NCBI GenBank assembly: GCA_024691325.1
Contig: JAILNR010000041.1
Location: 1-64,000, forward strand
Direction of reading: 5' to 3'
DNA length: 64,000 bases
Source of the DNA: Saccharofermentans sp.
GTDB lineage: Bacteria > Bacillota > Clostridia > Saccharofermentanales > Saccharofermentanaceae
Part shown: piece after piece, positions 52,397 through 61,326 of the stretch
Position numbering within the stretch: the first letter of the stretch is position 1
Layout: each line of letters begins with the position of its first letter
Notes under the pieces: generated by a model
Database searches by the model: none
The model's input: only the letters and a program-made list of their open reading frames with translations
Told to the model about the DNA's origin: nothing
Translations under genes and position numbers: made by a program

Positions 52397-53006
52397 GGAA
52401 GAGTTTTTGGGGCAGCTGCGAAGTAAGTTAGCAGGCTTGCCTGAGCAGGAGCTTGATGAACGTATTACTTTCTATGAGGAAATGATCGACGATCGTATTG
52501 AAGACGGTGCTTCGGAGCAGGAAGCTGTCGAACAGATAGGAAGTCCCGATGAGATAGTTGACAGAATCATGTCCGAGATTCCGTTATCAAAGCTTGTTAA
52601 AAACAGAGTTAAGCCTGAAAAGAAGCATTCCACATTGTGGATAGTGCTTATCATTTTGGGTTTCCCGATTTGGTTTCCTCTGGTCATTACCGTTTTTAGT
52701 CTCGTTCTTTCTTTGTTTATAACTTTGTGGAGTCTTATTATTACGGTTTATGCGTTGGCATTATCATTTTCGATAGTAGCGGTTGCTATGTTTATAGTAG
52801 CGATTATCCTGTTAATTACAGGCCGCTTCGGACCGGGAATCTTAAGTACAGGCGTCAGTTTAATAATAGCAGCTATAGCAATTCTTACTGTACTTTTTTC
52901 AATATTGACTACTAAGGGTGGTGTATTTGTAACCAAAAAGATCGTACTTGGTATCAAGTCTTTGTTTGTTGGTAAGGGGGATGCATACGATGAGAAGATC
53001 GGTTAA
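52389..53006 (+). CDS. DUF1700/HAAS-domain membrane protein
   Basis: The 205-residue protein begins with the HAAS domain (about 1-65: EFLGQLRSKLAGLPEQELDERI, QEAVEQIGSPDEI), a helical module found next to PadR regulators. Four hydrophobic helices follow (about 78-175). In Bacillota such proteins are co-encoded with PadR and DUF4097 proteins and are linked to envelope sensing. It overlaps both neighbours. Confidence 0.85.
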   Translation: MNKEEFLGQLRSKLAGLPEQELDERITFYEEMIDDRIEDGASEQEAVEQIGSPDEIVDRIMSEIPLSKLVKNRVKPEKKHSTLWIVLIILGFPIWFPLVITVFSLVLSLFITLWSLIITVYALALSFSIVAVAMFIVAIILLITGRFGPGILSTGVSLIIAAIAILTVLFSILTTKGGVFVTKKIVLGIKSLFVGKGDAYDEKIG

Positions 53007-53667
53007 ATGGCTGATAGCAGCAGGAGTATTATTGGTCTTAGGTGTCGCAATATCATGTATAGGGCTGTCTATGACCGGGATAAAAGGACTAACCGGGTTA
53101 AACAATAAATATGAGACCAGGACTTATGATATTGAAGAGGATTTTTCAAGTATAAACATTACTGCCACAACTGATGATATTACATTGCAGTTAACCGGTG
53201 AGGATCATTGCCGTGTTGAGTGCCGGATTCCTGAAGGGGTGTCATCAGTCGTTGAAGTACAGGAAGGTACATTAGTGATCAATACTGAAGACGATAATAA
53301 TGATTTTTTAAATTTCAATTCTATAGGCATTGGAAATGCTATGCCGGAAATAACTGTATATTTACCGCAGGAACAGTATAGTGACCTGTCCATTTCTACT
53401 ATCACTGGGGATATTATACTTGATGGTATTGTTGCTCAGGATTCAATTAGTATTACGTGTGTTACCGGCGATGTTACTTTCGATGAGTGTGATGCCTCTT
53501 ACATAAATGTTGATGTAACTACGGGTGATATTGAAGGCACATTGCTGTCGGGAAAGAATTTTGAAGCAACTGTTATAACAGGTGATGTTGATGTTCCGCA
53601 GTCCGAAGGGGACGAAGACTGCGTCCTTCATTCAATAACAGGAGATATAACTATCGATATCGTGTAA
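52990..53667 (+). CDS. DUF4097-like beta-repeat surface protein
   Basis: The 225-residue protein has one N-terminal membrane anchor (about 6-28). A beta-helix-like domain follows with repeating strands and TGD turns (ITATTDDITL, STITGDIIL, CVTGDVTF, VTTGDIEG, SITGDITI), typical of DUF4097. It should sit outside the membrane. The start ATG 52990 is 9 bases after AAGGGGG. An in-frame ATG at 52981 is also possible. Third gene of the PadR operon. Confidence 0.8.
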   Translation: MRRSVKWLIAAGVLLVLGVAISCIGLSMTGIKGLTGLNNKYETRTYDIEEDFSSINITATTDDITLQLTGEDHCRVECRIPEGVSSVVEVQEGTLVINTEDDNNDFLNFNSIGIGNAMPEITVYLPQEQYSDLSISTITGDIILDGIVAQDSISITCVTGDVTFDECDASYINVDVTTGDIEGTLLSGKNFEATVITGDVDVPQSEGDEDCVLHSITGDITIDIV

Positions 53668-53695
53668 AATGTAGTCAGCGTGGAGGAACAATAAT

Positions 53696-55393
53696 TTGTT
53701 AACTCTGTTTTATGGCAGTTTGTTTGTATTATCACTGATACTGTCAGCCGGGTATATTTATATCTGGCACAAGCATTTTGACGTGAATTTTACTATGATC
53801 TTCACGTTGGTACCTATATCGTGCTTAGGATATATACTGTACTCTCTTTCAATGACACTCGAGGGAATTCTGATCTGTCAGAAGATTATCTATATAGGCG
53901 GTTTGTTTTTACAGTATTTCATTCTGCTTGGTATCCTTAACTTAAGCAGGATTAATATTCCCAAGTGGATACGTACTGCTGCTTTTGTAATTTCGGTTCT
54001 GACTTACGGTTCTGTATTAAGCATCGGTTATAGTGGAATATTCTACAAAGAAGCCACGCTTGACTTGTCTTCGGGTATTCCTGTATTGATCAAGAAATAC
54101 GGACCGTTTCACGATATCTATTATGTTGTGCTGTCACTTTTTTTTGTTGCCGGTATCGTATCAATCATATACGCATGGCTTAATAAAAAAGAAGCATCCA
54201 GAAGAATCCTTATGATGCTTTTTATTCCGGATGTAATCTGTATATTAAGTTACTTTGTAGGCAGAATGATAATTGATCATTATGACCTGATGCCATTGGG
54301 TTACGTAATCGCTCAGATCATCTACCTTCTTATAGCATTCAGAGTCAATTTGTATGATATTGGTGATACGGTCATCGATTCTATGGTACATGAGAGTCAG
54401 ATCGGATATATAACATTTGACTTCAGATACAGATATCTTGGAAGTAATGAACTTGCACGTTCTTTGGTTCCTGAACTTAATAATGTTTCTGTAGATGAGA
54501 TATTCGGTTATAAGAAGTCCGAAAGAAGAGTAAGACACTATCTTGAGTCATTCAGATTGAATCAGAATGATGACACATTCTCTTTGACATTTAAAGAAGA
54601 GAATGATGTTAAGTATTATACCGTCAATGTAAGTTATCTTTATGATGGCGGTGTAAAACGCGGCTATATAGTTACTTTCAGAGATGATACGGAGAACAAG
54701 AAATACATCAAGCTTCTTGACGGGTATAATGAGGATCTTCAGCGTGAAGTTAATGAGAAGACGCTTCATATTGTTAAGATGCATGATAATCTTATCATGA
54801 GTCTTGCAATGATGGTTGAAAGCCGTGACAATTCTACCGGCGGGCACATAAAGAGGACATCAGAAGGGGTTAGGATACTTATCGAACAGATAAAGAAGGA
54901 AGGCAAACTTAATCTGTCGGATGAATTCTGCAAAGCTGTTATCAAAGCGGCCCCGATGCACGATCTCGGTAAGATTGCTGTTGATGATGCGGTTTTGAGA
55001 AAGCCGGGCCGGTTCACAGACGAAGAATATGCAAAGATGAAACTTCATGCCCAGGAGGGAGCAAGAGTAATTCACGAGATACTAAAGGACACTGACGACG
55101 AATTCTTTAAAGTTATCGCGGAAAACGTTGCACACTATCACCATGAAAGAGTAGACGGATCCGGATATCCCAAAGGTCTTAAGGGGGATGAGATACCTCT
55201 TGAAGCAAGAATCATGGCAATTGCTGATGTATATGATGCACTTGTAAGTAAAAGAGTTTACAAAGAGGCATTCGATTTTGAAAAAGCAAACAGTATAATA
55301 ATGGAAGGAATGGGTACACAGTTCGACCCGGATCTTAAATCGGCATACGAGAATGCAAGACCTGCTCTCGAAGCCTATTACAGGGGTGAGTAG
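53696..55393 (+). CDS. HD-GYP c-di-GMP phosphodiesterase with 7TM and PAS sensor domains
   Basis: The 565-residue protein has seven N-terminal helices (about 3-220) like the histidine-kinase 7TM sensor. A PAS domain (235-335) with a coiled linker follows, then an HD-GYP domain (365-560) with HDLGK (His422, Asp423), HHERVDGSGYP (GYP 490-492) and ADVYDAL. It should degrade c-di-GMP. The start is TTG 53696 with GGAGG 9 bases upstream. The stop overlaps the next gene if that starts at GTG 55386. Confidence 0.88.
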   Translation: MLTLFYGSLFVLSLILSAGYIYIWHKHFDVNFTMIFTLVPISCLGYILYSLSMTLEGILICQKIIYIGGLFLQYFILLGILNLSRINIPKWIRTAAFVISVLTYGSVLSIGYSGIFYKEATLDLSSGIPVLIKKYGPFHDIYYVVLSLFFVAGIVSIIYAWLNKKEASRRILMMLFIPDVICILSYFVGRMIIDHYDLMPLGYVIAQIIYLLIAFRVNLYDIGDTVIDSMVHESQIGYITFDFRYRYLGSNELARSLVPELNNVSVDEIFGYKKSERRVRHYLESFRLNQNDDTFSLTFKEENDVKYYTVNVSYLYDGGVKRGYIVTFRDDTENKKYIKLLDGYNEDLQREVNEKTLHIVKMHDNLIMSLAMMVESRDNSTGGHIKRTSEGVRILIEQIKKEGKLNLSDEFCKAVIKAAPMHDLGKIAVDDAVLRKPGRFTDEEYAKMKLHAQEGARVIHEILKDTDDEFFKVIAENVAHYHHERVDGSGYPKGLKGDEIPLEARIMAIADVYDALVSKRVYKEAFDFEKANSIIMEGMGTQFDPDLKSAYENARPALEAYYRGE

Positions 55394-55904
55394 TATAAAA
55401 GAGTATTTTGACTACAAAAGCTTAAAAAGCAAATCAAAGGCTGCCGGTTTTTTCATCGGATTGGTGGTGTTCTTATTCGTGATGATGATAATTCTTCTTG
55501 TGGCTTGTATTGATAATCCTGTCACAGTTGTTACTTGTACAATATTGATGTGCATTATTGCTATTGAAGCTGCTTTTTTCTTTGTTATTAAAATGGTGCT
55601 TAACAGAATGCCTAAGTATGGTCAGATAATAAATGAGGATCATGACGGCAAGGTTTCTTTGATCCGTATGAGTGAAATGACGGGGTATCCTGTCAATACC
55701 GTTGTAAGTGATATAAACAGGGCAATTAAGCACAATGTTATTAAGAATGCTGTGATTCAAGGTGATTATCTCATTCTTGATCCTGATTCTACTGATTCAG
55801 GTTATATCGATGTTATCTGTCCTACATGTGGTGCGTCTAACCGCTTAAGACGTGACAGTGCTGACAAATGCACGCACTGTGGTTCTTATTTAAGGAGAAG
55901 ATAA
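55386..55904 (+). CDS. Membrane protein with C-terminal zinc ribbon (copy 1)
   Basis: The 172-residue protein has two hydrophobic helices (about 18-70). A winged-helix-like segment follows (GKVSLIRMSEMTGYPVNTVVSDINRAI), and a zinc ribbon C-x2-C...C-x2-C (CPTCGAS, CTHCGS) closes the protein. Its neighbour at 55908 has the same layout, so the two look like tandem paralogues. The start is uncertain: GTG 55386, overlapping the HD-GYP gene by 8 bases, or ATG 55353. Function unknown. Confidence 0.6.
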   Translation: MSSIKEYFDYKSLKSKSKAAGFFIGLVVFLFVMMIILLVACIDNPVTVVTCTILMCIIAIEAAFFFVIKMVLNRMPKYGQIINEDHDGKVSLIRMSEMTGYPVNTVVSDINRAIKHNVIKNAVIQGDYLILDPDSTDSGYIDVICPTCGASNRLRRDSADKCTHCGSYLRRR

Positions 55905-55907
55905 GTT

Positions 55908-56426
55908 ATGTACCTGGATAGAAGTAAGACTGCCAAAAAACTGGTAATCGGGATTATTGCAACAGTTTTGGGATTTATAATGTTCTTTTTGAATTTTCTT
56001 ATTATCATGGCTTTTATTGTTGAGGATGATACTGAATACATCGGCTTATTTGTCTTTTTTACGATAGTCGGAATAGCCGTTATCATCTTAGGTATCAATA
56101 ACCTTGTTTTCTACGGAACGGTTAATCATCTTAACAGGTTATTCTTACATGATTCTGACGGTTATATAAGAATGGATGATATTGTTAAGAATAAAAGTCT
56201 TCTCTTTAAGATGCGTGTCCAGAAGGCGATAGATAAGAATTATTTCACCTCGCTTACATATGATGCAAAAAACCGCGTATTCAATCTGTCAGATCGAGTA
56301 CGCGGTGCTGAAGATTATACGAACCGGTTTATCGGTAAGAACTGTCCTAATTGCGGAGCTCCCTTGAAGATCCGTAAGGGAACTGCTGCTGTCTGTGACC
56401 AGTGTGGAAGCCGGGTTGGCAGTTGA
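55908..56426 (+). CDS. Membrane protein with C-terminal zinc ribbon (copy 2)
   Basis: The 172-residue protein has the same size and layout as its neighbour: two helices (about 10-65), a helical middle region (DGYIRMDDIVKNKSLLFKMRVQKAI), and a zinc ribbon (CPNCGAP, CDQCGS). Sequence identity between the copies is low outside the ribbon. It starts 3 bases after copy 1 and ends immediately before the convergent ABC permease stop. Confidence 0.65.
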   Translation: MYLDRSKTAKKLVIGIIATVLGFIMFFLNFLIIMAFIVEDDTEYIGLFVFFTIVGIAVIILGINNLVFYGTVNHLNRLFLHDSDGYIRMDDIVKNKSLLFKMRVQKAIDKNYFTSLTYDAKNRVFNLSDRVRGAEDYTNRFIGKNCPNCGAPLKIRKGTAAVCDQCGSRVGS

Positions 56427-58772
56427 TCATTCTTCCATAAGGAGTTCAACCGGTTCGGTCTTTCTTACTGATAAGGAACATATCAATGATGTAACCATTG
56501 CTGTAACGATTATTCCTATCAGGGTTACTGCCATCCATTTGGGGTGAAGAGTGTAGTTAATTCCTCTCATTCCAAACAGTATAAACGATGCGTTGATCAG
56601 ATAATTCGATGCAGGTAAGGACAGGATGGTACCAAGTATTACACCGAGTGTGATAGTTGGTATGTTCATTATCATTATCTGCAGCATAAGCTGTCCCGAT
56701 GTAAATCCTAACGCCTTATTGATACCGTAATTCTTGTATTCCCTGATCATCTTGGATCTGATAAGCAGCATTTCAACAAAGATGACAACCAGGATAGTAA
56801 CGGCTACTATGACTATGCATATTATCTTCATGCTGTTGGAAACCGTAGAGATGATTTCCTGAATCTGCTTACCGGTATCCTCCACCGTTGAAGATGTGAT
56901 GGGGGAAAGGTCCCGGGATAAAGATTCGTAGTCTTCACCTTCTGCAGCATAGACATAAAGAGCAACAGTATCTATGGCACCTGCTAAGCGTTGTGCTCCT
57001 TCGTCAGTAAGGCTGCCCTTGCGTCCAAGATGGTTAATCTTCTGGTCAAAGCCTGTTACCACATAATCGAGTCTTGTATCACCATACTCAAGATATACTA
57101 TATCTCCTAATGAGACTCCTAATTCGTCTCCTACTATTTGAGTCAGCATTATCTCATTGTCGGCCTCGGGTAATCGGCCTTCGACAATCATATCATGTTC
57201 AAGTAAGTTCAGATCATCATAGACATCGACATCTAGGTTTATAGTGTTATCTCCAAAAGAAACATCGGGTGCCAGGGTGTAATACATGATTACTTTATCA
57301 ACTGAATCTAATGCTCTTACTTCATCGATGATACCCCTTGAATCCTTTATTGTTACGGTGCCTGCTTCGATTCCTGCAACAGTAAGCGTGGCATCCGTAT
57401 CATAAGCAAAGTTCTCAAGCAGAGTGAAACCTACATTTGTAGATACAGCAAGTATTATTGTTATGATAACAAGAATAATATTGCGTCCCTTGTCTCCAAG
57501 TATATCCTTGAGCGACAACTGCAGGGAAAGGGGCAGATTCGTTTTGGTAAAGGGAAGATGATTCTTTTTAAAGTTATGGTTGGTTACGCCGCCTCTTAAG
57601 CACTCCAGGACTGTGATCTTCTTGTATTTTAATGAGGTGAGCAAGCTTGTGAGAGCGATTATCAAAGTGATTGATATTATGGTAAGCACCCCGATTATGA
57701 TATTCGAAGGCTGGTTCCAGGAGAGTCCCATAACAATACTGATAACGTCACCGATAGAATCCTTGCCCAAGATAGCCAAAGTAACACCAATAGTGGAAGC
57801 GATAACCGCTGTTATTGAATTTTCGAGCATGGAGGCAAGAATAAGCTGCTTAGTGGTGTAGCCTGAAGCCTCGAGAATACCCGTATTCTTCATGTTCTTC
57901 TCGATGAAGTTCCTGATGCTGAAGTTGATTACGATTACGGCAATGAAGAGGATCAATACTGCAAAGAGCATTATGACTGCCATAACGATCTGCGGCATAA
58001 AGGAGCCGCCGCCCTTCATGTCAGGCCAGTTAACTTCAAGAATCGGCATCGATAATCTTGCAGGATCGCTTCCTGCCCATTCATTATATCTGTTCCATAT
58101 CTCGTCACGGTTTTCTTTAATAGTGCCGGGATCATTGAATCTGATCTTAAGGCTGCAACCCGGAGCGATGGCATTAGGATTATCATTTTTAATGGTTTGA
58201 AGTGCAGCATCGCTCATATAGACGTTATACACACTTATATTAATGCTTGAAGCAAAGATAGCATCCTCGATGTATCCTGCTACATTATAGCTGTATTCGT
58301 TATCACCGATCCTGAACTGCCACGTGCATCCTACAGGGAATGAACTCTTAAGATAATAGGGGATAAGGATGTCATTATCGCTTAGTGCGGAAGTGTCGCA
58401 ATCCAAAGTGTTGATGGTTCTTTGTTCCTCAAAAGAACCCAGTATAAACTCGAAGTTCGACCACTCAGTGCTGTCCGATATCTTATAGTCGATGAAGGCT
58501 ACATCGGCTTCGCTTCTGTCGTATTCGGAAATGTTTTGGTTCTCGAGGATAATGCTCTGCACGTCATCTGCATATTCTGAAGGGACCTGGTAGTAGATGT
58601 GAGCTCCGTTATAATTATCGAATGCCGTGTCCATTACCTTGCTTATGCCGCTAAGTACAGATGCACCTGTGTAGAGCATGAAAGAGGCGAGTATGCCTAA
58701 TACGGCAAGAGTGAGGATGTCACCCTTTTTCTTCTTTATGTTGTTGATTATTATAAACAAAAGCGAATACAT
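56427..58772 (-). CDS. ABC transporter permease, FtsX/MacB-type
   Basis: The 781-residue permease has an N-terminal helix, a large extracellular domain (about 45-255), three helices (about 265-385), a second extracellular domain and three C-terminal helices. It is a double FtsX-domain arrangement as in lantibiotic- or bacitracin-type exporters of Bacillota. It ends in RKTEPVELLMEE, a common FtsX end. The start is ATG 58772 with GGGATGG upstream. ATG 58781 is possible and would overlap the ATPase gene. With the ATPase it probably senses or removes envelope-active compounds. Confidence 0.82.
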   Translation of the reverse strand: MYSLLFIIINNIKKKKGDILTLAVLGILASFMLYTGASVLSGISKVMDTAFDNYNGAHIYYQVPSEYADDVQSIILENQNISEYDRSEADVAFIDYKISDSTEWSNFEFILGSFEEQRTINTLDCDTSALSDNDILIPYYLKSSFPVGCTWQFRIGDNEYSYNVAGYIEDAIFASSINISVYNVYMSDAALQTIKNDNPNAIAPGCSLKIRFNDPGTIKENRDEIWNRYNEWAGSDPARLSMPILEVNWPDMKGGGSFMPQIVMAVIMLFAVLILFIAVIVINFSIRNFIEKNMKNTGILEASGYTTKQLILASMLENSITAVIASTIGVTLAILGKDSIGDVISIVMGLSWNQPSNIIIGVLTIISITLIIALTSLLTSLKYKKITVLECLRGGVTNHNFKKNHLPFTKTNLPLSLQLSLKDILGDKGRNIILVIITIILAVSTNVGFTLLENFAYDTDATLTVAGIEAGTVTIKDSRGIIDEVRALDSVDKVIMYYTLAPDVSFGDNTINLDVDVYDDLNLLEHDMIVEGRLPEADNEIMLTQIVGDELGVSLGDIVYLEYGDTRLDYVVTGFDQKINHLGRKGSLTDEGAQRLAGAIDTVALYVYAAEGEDYESLSRDLSPITSSTVEDTGKQIQEIISTVSNSMKIICIVIVAVTILVVIFVEMLLIRSKMIREYKNYGINKALGFTSGQLMLQIMIMNIPTITLGVILGTILSLPASNYLINASFILFGMRGINYTLHPKWMAVTLIGIIVTAMVTSLICSLSVRKTEPVELLMEE

Positions 58773-58774
58773 AA

Positions 58775-59530
58775 TTACCATCCCATCTTATTAAGGAAAT
58801 CCTTGAGTTGTGCGTGCCTGTCCTTAGCAGGTGTGGAAGAAAGATCAATCTCCGATTTAACGATACCATCAGCTAAGTAGATGACTCTGCTTCCGCGTTC
58901 GGCTGCCTTTATCGAGTGAGTTACCATAACTATGCTTTGTCCCTCGTTGTTAAGCTCCGTCAGAATATCGAGAACATTCTCAGTATTCTGCGAGTTTAAA
59001 GCACCGGTAGGCTCATCTGCGAAAAGGATCTCGGGCCTGTTGATAACACCTCTTACTACGGCAACTCTTTGCTGCTGGCCTCCGGATAACTGCGAAGGGA
59101 ATTTCTTCATGTCGCGGTCTTCAATCTCAACCTTATGAAGAAGATCCATAGCTCTTTTTGCAAGTGTTTTTCTGTCGCGTGTTACAAGAAGACCGCTGAC
59201 CATGACATTATCAAGAGCGCTCATAGTGTCATTAAGATAGTTTTGCTGGAAAACAAACCCGCAGTGATTGCGTCTGAATACAGCAAGCTTATCGTTGCTG
59301 TATGAAGAGATGTCCTCGCTGCCGTAAGTTATTTTTCCGAGCGTGGGTCTGTCCATTCCTGATAAAGAGTAAAGAAGAGTGCTTTTACCTGATCCTGAAT
59401 TACCCATTATTACAGTGAAGTCACCCTCATAGATCTTAAGGTTGAGATTCTTGATGACATGCTGCTGGACACTCTCGTTAGAGTATGTCTTGCAAAGATT
59501 CTTAGCTTCCAATAATACTTTCTTTTCCAT
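58775..59530 (-). CDS. ABC transporter ATP-binding protein, MacB/LolD type
   Basis: The 251-residue ATPase powers the adjacent permease. Walker A is GNSGSGKST, the Q-loop FQQN, the signature LSGGQQQR, Walker B ILFADEPTGAL, and the H-loop MVTHS. The DEPTGAL pattern is typical of MacB/LolD-type ATPases paired with FtsX permeases. It follows the beta-strand protein gene by 16 bases. Confidence 0.93.
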   Translation of the reverse strand: MEKKVLLEAKNLCKTYSNESVQQHVIKNLNLKIYEGDFTVIMGNSGSGKSTLLYSLSGMDRPTLGKITYGSEDISSYSNDKLAVFRRNHCGFVFQQNYLNDTMSALDNVMVSGLLVTRDRKTLAKRAMDLLHKVEIEDRDMKKFPSQLSGGQQQRVAVVRGVINRPEILFADEPTGALNSQNTENVLDILTELNNEGQSIVMVTHSIKAAERGSRVIYLADGIVKSEIDLSSTPAKDRHAQLKDFLNKMGW

Positions 59531-59546
59531 TTTTTATACCTATTCC

Positions 59547-60011
59547 TTATCTGATGTTGAGGACGCTGTTCTTGCCGTTTAACTCAATAATGTTTGCAGC
59601 GGATGCCGATTCTGTTCTTGAGTTGTTCAGCCTGTTGTTCTTGCCCTCTGTGACTGTTCTGAATGTGAATCCTTCGGGAAGGGAGAGATCTGCAACGCTG
59701 TCTGAGAGGTTGATATCAAGTTTTCCGCTGATGTTTACGGCCTTGATCTTAACCGAACCTTTGGCGTCGATCTCGAGATTATCAAAGTCCAGGTCCTTGA
59801 TGATCAAGCTTGTGTCAGCAATCGCTATCTCTATGTGCTTTGTATCGGAAGGGACACCGATGATGATATCTTCATCAGTGTTAATATCGATATCGCAGTT
59901 GTACTTGTCAGAATCTATCCTTGATTCTACCGGTGCTGTGATAGCGCCGTTGTCTGTTCCGAATAATGTTACTTTTCCTGTTCCTTTTACGTGAATGTCA
60001 AAATCCTTCAT
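59547..60011 (-). CDS. DUF4097-like beta-strand protein of the ABC operon
   Basis: The 154-residue protein has no signal or membrane helix and consists of alternating strands (KVTLFGTDNG, IIIGVPSD, SVKIKAVNISGKLDINL), like the DUF4097 domain in the PadR operon. It ends with a short Ser/Asn-rich segment. GGAGGG stands before its ATG. It is first in the ABC operon, behind the phased repeats. Being cytoplasmic, it might contact the ABC ATPase, but no role is known. Confidence 0.6.
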   Translation of the reverse strand: MKDFDIHVKGTGKVTLFGTDNGAITAPVESRIDSDKYNCDIDINTDEDIIIGVPSDTKHIEIAIADTSLIIKDLDFDNLEIDAKGSVKIKAVNISGKLDINLSDSVADLSLPEGFTFRTVTEGKNNRLNNSRTESASAANIIELNGKNSVLNIR

Positions 60012-60042
60012 TTGAGTTCCCTCCTTTTGCTTTTATGATTGC

Positions 60043-60071
60043 AGTATAGCAATACAAAACAGAGGGTTCTT
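60043..60071 (-). promoter_or_regulatory. Promoter of the ABC transporter operon
   Basis: On the minus strand TG-C-TATACT (60051-60043) is an extended -10. Its -35 position (60071-60066, AAGAAC) is poor and covered by direct repeat 1, which suggests activator dependence. Confidence 0.5.
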
Positions 60072-60108
60072 AACCTCAAACCTACCAATTTCTTAACTGT
60101 TTCTTAAT
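60067..60108 (-). promoter_or_regulatory. Three phased direct repeats, candidate OmpR-type binding site
   Basis: TTCTTAAC at 60067-60074, TTCTTAAC at 60090-60097 and TTCTTAAT at 60101-60108 (plus-strand reading). The spacings of 23 and 11 bases place all three on nearly the same helix face. Direct repeats about 11 bases apart are typical for OmpR-family regulators, and such a regulator is encoded nearby (61326-62006). Confidence 0.6.
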
Positions 60109-60114
60109 TGGAAA

Positions 60115-61326
60115 TCAGGATACGCGGCGTATATATATATCGGCGGTAAACCCGTTGTTGCTTGAGAAGACTATATCTCCGTCCATGTTCTCCATAAAGT
60201 ATTTTGCAAGGTAAAGGCCAAGACCGCTTCCCGGTTTGTCTGAGCTTCCGTTTCCTCTGTAGAATTTTTGTGTAAGAAGTGACAGTTCCTCCTGATCGAC
60301 ACCGGGACCTTTGTCACTTATGGTAATTACTATGCCGTTATCAACGCTTTTATAAGATATATCAATGGGTGTTCCAGCATACTTTACCGAATTGCCAACG
60401 ACATTATCTATTACCTGTTCAAGTCTTAACGGGTCGTAATACAGAAGGCATCCGGGGATATCATTTAAGACATTGATCTCACCTAAGTCCTTAACATTTT
60501 CGATCATGGTGTTGATGAGAAGTGAAGACTCTTCTTTGGGGTTAACCTTGAGCTCGGTTACTTCCTCAAGGGAAGCATTCATCATGTTGGATATAAGACT
60601 GTCTATGGTCGCGGCTTTGCTCTTGATTATGGAGGTCTTGCCGAGTACATCCTTGTCTTTGCTCTTTACTTCGATTACTTCGCATGTCGCGTTGATAGTG
60701 GAGAGGGGCGTTCTTATGTCATGCGACAGCTCAGCCATCATCTCCTGCTTTGCTTTCTGCGCCCGTGCTTCGCTCTCACGGGCCTTTTTAAGTTCTTCTC
60801 TCATAATGTCAAAACTCTCGGTAAAAGCTCCGAAATAAGATGACTTATGAACTGCAAGAGGATAATCAAGGTTACCCTTTGCTATCTGTCCCGCGAAAGT
60901 CTGGAGTTTGTTGAAAGGGCGGATATAGTTTCTGTAAACAAGGATGATTATGACAAGTCCCAAAAGGGCTGCGGCTGCCAATGCAATGAGAGTAAATCTG
61001 AAATAAGTCCGTGAACAATCTTCTATCAGATTCCCGGTGTCACACCAGATGATTTTGCCTATTATCTGTCCGTCCTTTGTTATATCGAGAATGACAGCTC
61101 CCTGCCTTATAAATGCTATTTGCTTTTGCTGATAATCATCATCCGTTAGATAAATGACCGTAGCATCTTCCGGCGGCTCCGAGCCTTCGGATACGGCTTT
61201 TGCTTCATTATAGTAACGTGTCATATCGCCCCTGTTAAAATCGTTGCCGGGACGCATTGCAAAAAGAACTGCGAATAATGCAGTGAACAACACAATATAA
61301 ATGATCAACAGATTGCGGAACTTCAT
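60115..61326 (-). CDS. Sensor histidine kinase
   Basis: The 403-residue kinase has two membrane helices (about 5-24 and 109-131) enclosing an 85-residue extracellular sensor. A HAMP domain (about 130-185) follows, then a HisKA domain with His202 in AELSHDIRTPL, and an ATPase with NVVGNSVKYA, DKGPGV and GSGLGLYLA. It overlaps the regulator stop by one base and precedes the ABC operon it probably controls. Confidence 0.93.
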   Translation of the reverse strand: MKFRNLLIIYIVLFTALFAVLFAMRPGNDFNRGDMTRYYNEAKAVSEGSEPPEDATVIYLTDDDYQQKQIAFIRQGAVILDITKDGQIIGKIIWCDTGNLIEDCSRTYFRFTLIALAAAALLGLVIIILVYRNYIRPFNKLQTFAGQIAKGNLDYPLAVHKSSYFGAFTESFDIMREELKKARESEARAQKAKQEMMAELSHDIRTPLSTINATCEVIEVKSKDKDVLGKTSIIKSKAATIDSLISNMMNASLEEVTELKVNPKEESSLLINTMIENVKDLGEINVLNDIPGCLLYYDPLRLEQVIDNVVGNSVKYAGTPIDISYKSVDNGIVITISDKGPGVDQEELSLLTQKFYRGNGSSDKPGSGLGLYLAKYFMENMDGDIVFSSNNGFTADIYIRRVS

